From the NCBI GenBank assembly GCA_937911235.1, contig CALDPN010000024.1:1-5747 (forward strand): DNA of 5,747 nt. Reading direction: 5' to 3'. Below are positions 1-5,519 of this stretch, piece by piece. The notes beneath the pieces were generated by a model that saw only the letters and a list, made by a program, of their open reading frames with translations, made no database searches and was not told where the DNA came from. The stretch is from an uncultured Bacteroidales bacterium. GTDB taxonomy: Bacteria; Bacteroidota; Bacteroidia; Bacteroidales; Paludibacteraceae. A program made the position numbers and the translations under genes. The stretch's first letter is position 1. Each line of letters opens with the position of its first letter.

Positions 1-149
1 AGCAATGACATAAAGACATAGTTCTTTAAAACAAAGAGACAAAAGTGATTTTCAATTTTAAAATTCTAAAAAAGCCCCACCCTCCTACTCTATTCAGAAG
101 ATGGTATTTCCAACGTTAATAGTTTCTGCGGGATTTATATTAATGTAGA

Positions 150-180
150 GACGTGTCACACTATGTGGTGCGTCTTTTTT
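150..180 (+). terminator. Rho-independent terminator of an upstream plus-strand transcript
   Basis: A 10-bp stem pairs 150-159 (GACGTGTCAC) with 165-174 (GTGGTGCGTC), including three central G-U pairs. The loop is ACTAT and six T residues follow (175-180). It should end a transcript entering from the left edge, whose gene is not visible. Confidence 0.75.
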
Positions 181-236
181 GTATCAACCACTAATTACAC
201 AAATTTACACGAAGAAAATTTAGATTTATGATTAGA

Positions 237-271
237 TAAAAATCCCCATCCTCGTGTTTGAAGATGGGGGT
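237..271 (-). terminator. Rho-independent terminator of the lipoprotein gene
   Basis: A 9-bp stem pairs 242-250 (ATCCCCATC) with 263-271 (GATGGGGGT), including one G-U pair. On the minus strand it is followed by five U residues (plus-strand A238-A242). It lies about 110 bases past the stop of the minus-strand lipoprotein gene and is the first plausible terminator for it. Read on the plus strand it lacks a T tract, so it acts mainly on the minus strand. Confidence 0.7.
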
Positions 272-383
272 GATAAAGTTACATTTTACCATGTCCTGTA
301 ATATACTGTATAACACAATATAAAAAGAATAAAATAAATAAAACTTCCATAATATTAGTGTTATAAAATTTTAAAAAATATTA

Positions 384-1475
384 TTAAAAAGCCAAAATTG
401 CTCGGGCTGCCGTTGAAGTCTTTTTATCCAAGTTTTTTGTAGTTGTGTCACTTAATACACATACATAAGATGATAGAGTTGCTTCATTTGACGACATCAA
501 AGAATATCCTATTTTTTCCCCACCAGCTTTAACGATAAAATCATTAATGTCTTGTGAAACACCAAACAGTATTGCCAATTCTACTCTTGAAGGTAAAAAC
601 CAATCATTGCCTTGCTGCAAACAACGATTCGCCGCTGGATATAAGTTTATCCCTCTTTCTATCATCTTATTTGTATTTATCTTTCCATCAGCATAAGTTG
701 CATCTAATGGATAATATTCAGAACTATAATAGCTTGAAAATTGATTAAGAGAAACGACAAGACCATTTTTGCCATTGTTTGTTAAATGGAAAACGACACC
801 TAGTGGATTTTTTGCATCTGGGTAATAATCTCCGATGTTATATACTTTATGCTTATAGTCCCTTTTTATATTAATTTCTTGTACAATATCACCACAAGTA
901 ATAATTAATTTTGCCTCAGTTACATTAGCTTCATTACTTTGAAGTACTTCTACTTTAACGTTGTCATATCCATCACCACTTAACTTATCTATTTTAACCC
1001 AATCTTTATTTGATGTAATCTTCCATTTAGAATTACATGATATTTCCAATGTTTTAAGACCACCTTCTTCAGTGAAGCTCCAATCATTAAGCGGAGTGCA
1101 ATTCAAGAAAAGTCCTTCTTGAACTACCTTTATCTTAATAGGAGTAGCCTCACCTGCTGTTATCATTATTGTCGCATCGGGATTTGGGGTAGATGATTTA
1201 CATTCATCTGCACTTACAACAAAATAACCATTATGCTTTGTTACTTTACACCAAGCCTTATCGCATACAACATTCCAAGTATCTTGATTTGTTTGCACAT
1301 TAATAGTTACATCTTCATTGTCCAAAGCTTGTGCTGTAAACGTAATGATTTCTCTATTATAATCTATTTCTAGTATTGGCAATGGAATTTCTTCTTCATC
1401 ACTACTACAAGATAATATGCCAGAAGTAATAAATGACAATAGGATAAAGTTAATTATATGAAAATATCTTTTCAT
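384..1475 (-). CDS. Surface lipoprotein with two BACON-like domains and a DUF1566-like C-terminal domain
   Basis: A 363-residue protein, probably anchored in the outer membrane and facing outward. Residues 1-23 form a lipoprotein signal peptide: KR, a hydrophobic core, then a lipobox ending ILSC with Cys23. SSDEEE follows the Cys; acidic residues there act as a surface-export signal in Bacteroidetes lipoproteins. Residues about 36-121 and 124-205 are two beta-rich repeats resembling BACON domains, each with the W-x-V/I then W-hydrophobic pattern (W67/W75 and W151/W159). Residues about 210-363 resemble the DUF1566 fold: GVVFH and GLVVSL strands, AANRC, DWFLPSRVEL at 291-300, and a final RAILAF. 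BACON domains are proposed to bind carbohydrate or mucin, so adhesion or glycan binding is an inference. No catalytic domain is present. No SusC/SusD partner is visible. ATG 1475 is chosen because it gives a complete signal peptide; no Shine-Dalgarno is seen, as is normal for the phylum. The stop is TAA. Confidence 0.88.
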   Translation of the reverse strand: MKRYFHIINFILLSFITSGILSCSSDEEEIPLPILEIDYNREIITFTAQALDNEDVTINVQTNQDTWNVVCDKAWCKVTKHNGYFVVSADECKSSTPNPDATIMITAGEATPIKIKVVQEGLFLNCTPLNDWSFTEEGGLKTLEISCNSKWKITSNKDWVKIDKLSGDGYDNVKVEVLQSNEANVTEAKLIITCGDIVQEINIKRDYKHKVYNIGDYYPDAKNPLGVVFHLTNNGKNGLVVSLNQFSSYYSSEYYPLDATYADGKINTNKMIERGINLYPAANRCLQQGNDWFLPSRVELAILFGVSQDINDFIVKAGGEKIGYSLMSSNEATLSSYVCVLSDTTTKNLDKKTSTAARAILAF

Positions 1476-1563
1476 TGATTTCTATATTATTATGCTTTCC
1501 CTACTCTTTTCACGGCTTTTCAGGTTCCTCCGTCGTTCCTTAATAATTTTTTGGTACGCACAT

Positions 1564-1595
1564 AAAAAAGCGCGGAACTTTCAGTGTATTCCCGC
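1564..1595 (-). terminator. Rho-independent terminator ending the structured RNA
   Basis: On the plus strand GCGGAA (1572-1577) pairs with TTCCCGC (1589-1595) with one bulged C. On the minus strand the stem is followed by CGC and six U residues (plus-strand A1564-A1569). It lies upstream of the lipoprotein start, so it either ends a small RNA or attenuates the downstream gene. Confidence 0.6.
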
Positions 1596-1733
1596 TCAGA
1601 GGTGTTTGGCGTTACCCGACAGATGAACATAACTAAAAGCCCACGCCTATCCAGCATGAGCATTCCAACTATTATTCTTTTCTGTCTTTTTTAAGTCGCC
1701 AAACTTTCCGAGCAGCAGAATAAAGCTAAAACG
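1564..1733 (-). ncRNA. Rod-like structured RNA or terminating leader upstream of the lipoprotein gene
   Basis: Four nested helices stack on the minus strand. P1 pairs 1697-1704 with 1604-1611 (GTTTGGCG/CGCCAAAC). P2 pairs 1681-1686 with 1618-1623. P3 pairs 1672-1677 with 1625-1632 with a 2-base bulge. P4 pairs 1654-1661 with 1639-1646, 8 bp with two G-U pairs and a 7-base loop. A separate terminator hairpin with a U tract follows at 1595-1564. A weak -7-like box (TATTTTGG, 1746-1739) would place the 5' end near 1733. The long interrupted hairpin plus terminator resembles 6S-like RNAs or leader attenuators in general shape, but no family was identified. The 5' end is inferred. About 88 bases separate the terminator from the lipoprotein ATG, so readthrough would make it a leader. 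Confidence 0.5.
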
Positions 1734-1740
1734 CTTTTCC

Positions 1741-2171
1741 AAAATATCTTAAAATGTACGTATCAACGCTTGTTGTTTATGCCATAGGCAATTGGTTTTT
1801 TGATTATTATACTTTGATGTTAATTTACCTCATAAAAGGTTTTCAATACAAAATTATATTATTTCAGTGAAAAGACCAAGTGTTGAATGAGAAATAATGA
1901 TTTTTATATTAAAATTAAATTTACATTATTCAGATTAAGATATCTAAATCCTATCTTTTCTACTCCGAAATACACGTACTTTTTCATAATCTTTTAACAA
2001 GCATTATTCATCAAAAAACTTGTTTTTTTGAAAAAACGACACGATTGACCGAAAATATTGATTTTCAGCGAAAATTTTTTAATATATATATACTTTAATA
2101 ACACTTTATATATATTATATATATTAACCCTAAAAAGCGTTCTGGGTGTGCAATAACTTTCGATAAAATAA
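1741..2171. other. AT-rich intergenic region between divergent transcription units
   Basis: No credible gene is present; reading frames here are short and of unnatural composition. It holds a CAAAAAA/TTTTTTTG inverted repeat (about 2018-2034), a GAAAAT-ATTG-ATTTTC hairpin (2051-2066), and TA-alternating tracts (2081-2092 and about 2106-2126), the latter nearly palindromic. Easily melted DNA of this kind beside a primase gene could be a replication origin, but no clear iterons were found. Confidence 0.45.
1849..1880 (-). promoter_or_regulatory. Candidate Bacteroidetes promoter for the structured RNA and lipoprotein gene
   Basis: On the minus strand CTTG (1880-1877) is followed by a 20-base spacer and TAATTTTG (1856-1849), a perfect TAnnTTTG -7 box with a 3-of-4 match to the -33 TTTG. 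The same -7 octamer and spacing occur in the plus-strand promoter at 2172-2203. Transcription would start near 1843 and run through the structured RNA. AT-rich surroundings raise the chance of a random match. Confidence 0.4.
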
Positions 2172-2203
2172 TTTGGTGGTATAAATCTTTCTCCATAATT
2201 TTG
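2172..2203 (+). promoter_or_regulatory. Bacteroidetes consensus promoter for the primase locus
   Basis: TTTG at 2172-2175, a 20-base spacer, then TAATTTTG at 2196-2203 match the Bacteroidetes -33/-7 consensus without mismatch. Transcription should begin near 2209, giving a leader of about 160 bases before ATG 2371. No other promoter this good was seen before the locus. Confidence 0.7.
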
Positions 2204-2209
2204 AACCAT

Positions 2210-2370
2210 GTTAAATATAATTAACACTCCCGATTCGCGAGAGGCGATAAGGGATTGGGGAGGAGAAAACCTTTCCACTTGCAACAAGCAAGTAAACGAA
2301 AAAACACACTCTTCGGAGTATTGCGCAATGAACAATTGCGACATATTAATAAACATAATTTATTTATTTA
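2210..2370 (+). promoter_or_regulatory. Structured leader with three successive hairpins
   Basis: Three local hairpins occur in tandem: ACTTGC/GCAAGT with a 5-base loop (2277-2293), ACTC/GAGT closed by a TTCG tetraloop (2308-2319), and CGCAAT/ATTGCG with loop GAACA (2324-2340). The last overlaps a 10-base palindrome, ATTGCGCAAT (2320-2329). They lie between the promoter and ATG 2371. They could act as RNA structures, or the last as a protein-binding operator. No T tract follows any of them, so simple termination is unlikely. An ATG frame opening at 2208 overlaps the next gene out of frame and is not supported. Confidence 0.45.
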
Positions 2371-2688
2371 ATGAAAAAGAATTTTGTAGAAATTACAAGC
2401 GAATTCTTTGCCGACAAAATGGCAGAAGAAATCATCAAGAACTTTGACAAATTGATTATAAAGCAACTAGTTTGTCAACCATCTAAAGACGTAACCAAGT
2501 CTGATACCGAAGAACCGACTGGCGAAGTGCTTTTAGACTATCCTTTGTCACAGCCTGTTTTGCCTGTTATCGACACAAGACAAAATAGAAGAAAGCAGGC
2601 AAGGGAAAATGAAAAGGCTAGTAAAGCATTAAAGTCAAACACCGCAGACGTAGGCACTATTGCCTGCAAACTGGTCACATTAAACTGA
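2371..2688 (+). CDS. Short protein of unknown function, probably the detached N-terminal part of the primase gene
   Basis: A 105-residue product. Residues 5-30 form an acidic, probably amphipathic helix reminiscent of the helix preceding the HTH in Bacteroidetes excisionase-like proteins, but no HTH follows. Residues 35-65 look disordered and acidic. Residues 70-88 are strongly basic (RQNRRKQAR then lysines). The tail GTIACKLVTLN looks like the first beta-strand of the BT4734 domain that continues beyond the stop. The frame is the same as the primase frame, and only the TGA at 2686-2688 separates them. Either this is a separate small gene directly upstream, or, more likely, the N-terminal extension of one interrupted 976-codon gene. 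ATG 2371 is preceded by AT-rich sequence without a Shine-Dalgarno. Not recognised as a known family. Confidence 0.55.
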   Translation: MKKNFVEITSEFFADKMAEEIIKNFDKLIIKQLVCQPSKDVTKSDTEEPTGEVLLDYPLSQPVLPVIDTRQNRRKQARENEKASKALKSNTADVGTIACKLVTLN

Positions 2689-2922
2689 GTCAATGAGTAT
2701 ATCATATCCAACGAAGACGCTGAGGTTTCTACCTATGGTCTTAGGAAGCTTAGAAACTACCTTTTAGCGGGTCTGCCGAGCAAAGATTCGCCTGACTATC
2801 AATCAAAATACAACAAAGCCAAAATAGAATGTAATGACTACAAGTGCGACCATTTCAAGGGTATTCCATTCAGCTTCATCGGCGGTTATAGAAAAACGGA
2901 ATATCTTATAAGGCACACAGGA
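2686..2922 (+). other. In-frame TGA followed by coding sequence for the start of the BT4734 domain
   Basis: After the TGA the frame stays open through 78 codons to 2922 and into the long ORF. It contains no ATG, GTG or TTG. Its translation fits the beginning of the BT4734/VirE_N family: a helix (TYGLRKLRNYLLAG), a YNKAK segment, FKGIPFSFIGGYRK, then EYLIRHTGLF leading into the catalytic MIDTDD. The conserved domain therefore begins upstream of the first usable start. An ATG at 2693 is in another frame and stops at 2765-2767 after 24 codons. Confidence 0.7.
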
Positions 2923-5298
2923 TTGTTTATGATTGACACCGACGATCTGGATACTGACTATCCTAGCATCGAATCACAGGAAGAGAGGCTTCGCCAGGTT
3001 CGTGAATTAATGATAACCGACCCATTGCTGAAAACTGTACTCATATTTGTAAGCCCCACAGGCAGAGGGCTGAAGTGGTGCGTATGGCACGATATTTATG
3101 GCGAGTTGCGCAAACGTGGCATTTACAGTCCAACCGTGAATGATATAAACCAGATGCACACGCGCATTTATATGGCTATATGCAACTACCTGAAGGTGAG
3201 CTACGGACTTACTGCCGATACTAAATGCAAGGACTTGCCGCACCTACATCTGCTGCCCTACGACCCCAACTGTTACTATAATCCGAATTTCCACGAACAG
3301 CAAACACAAACGTTTGACGTGGATTATTGGTATGACTGGGGAAAGGAGGAGAAGCAAACGATAAAGTATGCAGAACAACAGCCTAACGAATGGAATAATC
3401 AGATAGACGAATTGGAGTATAACCGCCTATGCGTGCAAAAGGCTTTGCAATGGGCTAGACAAGCAGGATGCGACCCGACATGGGAGTATGACGATTGGTA
3501 CACCATGATATGGGCACTGCTTAATGCATTTCCAGAAGAAGAGGCAAAGCTGTATTTCCACGAACTAAGCAGTCTAAGCTCAAAATATGACGAAGCGTTT
3601 GCAGAACGTAAGTTCGAAACAAATAAAAGCAAGGGCAGAGGCGAAGTCACTATAAAGTCTTTCTTTGGTAATTTAAGAGACAAAGGTGGCATAGACTTGA
3701 GCAATCTCAGCAAGGAGGTTTGGAAGGAAAATCGTGACAGACTTTGCGCAAAATGCGCAAGCATCCCGCAAAACTATGTATTGCAAAATAATAGCAATAT
3801 ATCATGCAACTCATTGTATTACAATGATATATATGCAAATAATACAGAAAACATAACTACGCAATATACAGAAGGACTTGCGCAAAATGCGCAGAAAGGC
3901 ATTTCTACATTCTCTGCTACGTTTTCCGATAAGATACCATTGGAGGATTGGGTTGAATGGTTCAGACCTATTGTAGAGTGCGAAAATGGTGCTGGTCATC
4001 GAGACAAGATAATACTGCCTTCACTAGTGCAGATTGGGGCTATAATAAGCAGCAACGTTTACGGTGTTTACAAGAGACAACCTGTATATCCCAACCTGCT
4101 GTTATTGCAATACTGCCCGCCAGCCATTGCTAGAAAAGGTGCAGTGAAAGACACCTATCTGCTGACAGAAAGGATTGACGACGAACTTCATGAAGAATAT
4201 CTGGCTCTTCACAAAAAGTGGGACAAAGATAATGACGACTGGATTCAGATGGGCAAGACTAAAAAGGACAGAGAACTTAGAGGTCAAAGACCAGAAGAAC
4301 CTTTGGAAAAAAGATTTGACATTGCCCCAAAGACAACTTCGGCTGCATTGTACCAGCAGCTTCATACAAACAATGGCTTGGGTATCATCAGAGCAACCGA
4401 AGGACAGGTTCTGCAAGAAGCACTGAAAAACACTTACGGCGATTGGGTCGAAATCCTGCTATATTCTTTTCAGAACGAACCCGCTAAAAAAGATGTGCTT
4501 AAAGACCATACAAGCATACGCATAAAAAATGTGAAGTTGGCCTTAGCACTTACATGCCCGCCTGAAATCGCAGAAGAACTCTTCAAGAAGTACATCAGCA
4601 CTGGACTTATCTCGCGCTTGCTAATACAGCAACTGCCTGCCGATAATATAAAACCAGAAGATGTGTTCGCTGATGATGATGTTATGCTGAGCGAAATATT
4701 CAGAGAAATTGGCAATACTGTAGTTTACGACCTCTACAAAGAAATGCAACGGCTGGGCGATAGGCAAATTCAGTTCTTATTAACGCCAGAAATGAAAGAA
4801 GATTTCAATAAGACACTTTCAGAAGTGTTTTACGAAAACACGGAACTATATGGCATATCAATCGCCGAGTTCATGTTCAGAATATTCCTAATGTTCTTTA
4901 AATTGGCCATGACACTAAGCGTGATGAGAGCATATCAGGAAGCGCCAGACAAGAAATTCATTTTCGACGACAGCACACAGTCGCTGCTTTGCAAATGGGA
5001 AGACTACAAGATTGCTAAGACCATTATTCTGCAAATGACCAGACACACGTTGCATGTATTTAGCAGAATGCACACTCTGACCTCAACGAGCATACTGATG
5101 GAGCAATACAAGCTCAATGCAGACCAGACAAGACTGATAGAAGACATGCCTGAGTATTTTACTACAAACGACGTTAGACAATGGTGTAAGTCAAACAATA
5201 AGAACTACAATTCTGTTAGAAGATGGCTGGGCGAATATGTTGACTATAACATCACACGCAAAGGTGATAAGTCTGGAACATATTACAAGAACGTATAA
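2923..5298 (+). CDS. BT4734-type primase / PriCT-2 / DUF3987 replication protein, N-terminally incomplete
   Basis: A 791-residue reading frame from TTG 2923. Numbering from there: MIDTDD at 3-8 matches the archaeo-eukaryotic primase hhhDhD motif (D5, D7); SPTGRGLK (44-51) is the second family motif; LPYDPNCYYNP (about 111-121) fits the third. PriCT-2 spans about 169-258. An Asn-rich linker covers 261-332. DUF3987 spans about 337-610, with a degenerate P-loop region (PPAIARKG, 399-406), TEGQVLQEAL (492-501), FQNEP (516-520) and GLISR (561-565, possible arginine finger). Residues 742-791 look like a winged helix. Family members are thought to prime or unwind DNA in mobile elements and phage-like islands of Bacteroidetes. 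TTG 2923 is only the first permitted start after the TGA at 2686; domain homology begins about 75 codons earlier. Codon use is even throughout, with no further stop or frameshift. The activity of the product is uncertain. The stop is TAA, 45 bases before a terminator. Confidence 0.85.
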   Translation: MFMIDTDDLDTDYPSIESQEERLRQVRELMITDPLLKTVLIFVSPTGRGLKWCVWHDIYGELRKRGIYSPTVNDINQMHTRIYMAICNYLKVSYGLTADTKCKDLPHLHLLPYDPNCYYNPNFHEQQTQTFDVDYWYDWGKEEKQTIKYAEQQPNEWNNQIDELEYNRLCVQKALQWARQAGCDPTWEYDDWYTMIWALLNAFPEEEAKLYFHELSSLSSKYDEAFAERKFETNKSKGRGEVTIKSFFGNLRDKGGIDLSNLSKEVWKENRDRLCAKCASIPQNYVLQNNSNISCNSLYYNDIYANNTENITTQYTEGLAQNAQKGISTFSATFSDKIPLEDWVEWFRPIVECENGAGHRDKIILPSLVQIGAIISSNVYGVYKRQPVYPNLLLLQYCPPAIARKGAVKDTYLLTERIDDELHEEYLALHKKWDKDNDDWIQMGKTKKDRELRGQRPEEPLEKRFDIAPKTTSAALYQQLHTNNGLGIIRATEGQVLQEALKNTYGDWVEILLYSFQNEPAKKDVLKDHTSIRIKNVKLALALTCPPEIAEELFKKYISTGLISRLLIQQLPADNIKPEDVFADDDVMLSEIFREIGNTVVYDLYKEMQRLGDRQIQFLLTPEMKEDFNKTLSEVFYENTELYGISIAEFMFRIFLMFFKLAMTLSVMRAYQEAPDKKFIFDDSTQSLLCKWEDYKIAKTIILQMTRHTLHVFSRMHTLTSTSILMEQYKLNADQTRLIEDMPEYFTTNDVRQWCKSNNKNYNSVRRWLGEYVDYNITRKGDKSGTYYKNV
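3744..3893 (+). repeat. Two copies of a hairpin-forming 16-base repeat inside the primase gene
   Basis: TTGCGCAAAATGCGCA occurs exactly at 3744-3759 and 3878-3893. The first copy, with the next A, forms a 7-3-7 hairpin (TTGCGCA-AAA-TGCGCAA). A third hairpin, TCATTGT-ATT-ACAATGA, lies between them at 3811-3827. The copies fall in the Asn-rich linker between PriCT-2 and DUF3987 and in different codon phases, encoding LCAKCA and LAQNAQ. This points to a constraint or origin at the DNA/RNA level rather than a protein repeat. Confidence 0.75.
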
Positions 5299-5343
5299 CC
5301 TTATGGTTTAGCCTATCCAAAACGCCGTTTTAGACTACCTATT

Positions 5344-5376
5344 ACGCCCTTTTAGCACTGCTATTTGGGCGTTTTT
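5344..5376 (+). terminator. Rho-independent terminator after the primase gene
   Basis: ACGCCC (5344-5349) pairs with GGGCGT (5367-5372). Inside, TAGC pairs with GCTA around loop ACT, with TTT/TTT as internal mismatches. Five T residues (5372-5376) follow. An alternative larger hairpin pairs CCAAAACGCC (5317-5326) with GGCGTTTTTGG (5368-5378). The plus-strand A run in the first arm would give a U run on the minus strand, so the site may also stop the converging minus-strand gene. Confidence 0.75.
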
Positions 5377-5425
5377 GGAACCTATCCCTACACCTCCAAA
5401 AACAGCAAAAATAATCGTTTAAAAA

Positions 5426-5457
5426 TTTGCGTATGTCGTTGATTTTTAGTATCTTTG
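5426..5457 (+). promoter_or_regulatory. Bacteroidetes consensus promoter pointing toward the right edge
   Basis: TTTG at 5426-5429, a 20-base spacer and TATCTTTG at 5450-5457 are a full match to the -33/-7 consensus, with the same spacer length as the promoter at 2172-2203. Transcription would start near 5463. The only gene downstream in the window is on the opposite strand, so the transcript would be a small RNA, antisense to that gene, or the remnant of a displaced unit. Confidence 0.6.
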
Positions 5458-5519
5458 TAATGTAAAGCTAAGGGAAGTCGGAACCCGGGACGATGGCGGA
5501 ACGAGGCTGAAACGGTCAA

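Larger units (their letters stand above)
1..383. other. Intergenic region with two terminators and no gene
   Basis: No supportable reading frame was found. The stretch is AT-rich and contains a 12-base palindrome (AATTTTAAAATT, 54-65) and two intrinsic terminators listed separately, one per strand. The plus-strand terminator implies a plus-strand gene ending left of the window. The minus-strand terminator serves the lipoprotein gene. Nothing else could be assigned. Confidence 0.6.

Noticed and set aside
1994..2356. 120-codon minus-strand frame
   Set aside because: It crosses the AT-rich tract and the plus-strand promoter and leader, its composition is Phe/Ile/Tyr-rich as expected from AT-rich noise, and no domain was recognised.
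2208..2447. 79-codon plus-strand frame starting at the predicted transcription start
   Set aside because: It overlaps the better-supported 2371 gene in another frame, is Cys/Asn-rich with no domain-like pattern, and its sequence is explained by the leader hairpins.
2686..2688. TGA recoded as Gly, Trp or selenocysteine
   Set aside because: It is the only in-frame TGA in 976 codons; TGG and GGA are used normally, the family is not a selenoprotein family, and no SECIS-like hairpin was recognised right after it.
2693..2767. ATG five bases after the TGA as a translationally coupled start of the primase
   Set aside because: It is out of frame and reaches TAG after 24 codons, and its product does not resemble the family's N-terminus. 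It would need a frameshift.
3744..3893. CRISPR array
   Set aside because: Only two short palindromic copies, within a coding frame and with 118 bases between them; no regular spacing and no cas gene.
3007..5198. Several minus-strand frames of 60-120 codons opposite the primase gene
   Set aside because: They are shadows of a well-supported long coding frame; their Ser/Leu/Cys-rich translations are typical antisense artefacts.
5466..5515. GC-rich segment as a tRNA or rRNA fragment
   Set aside because: No cloverleaf, T-loop or acceptor stem could be drawn on either strand, and the resemblance to ribosomal sequence is limited to a few bases.
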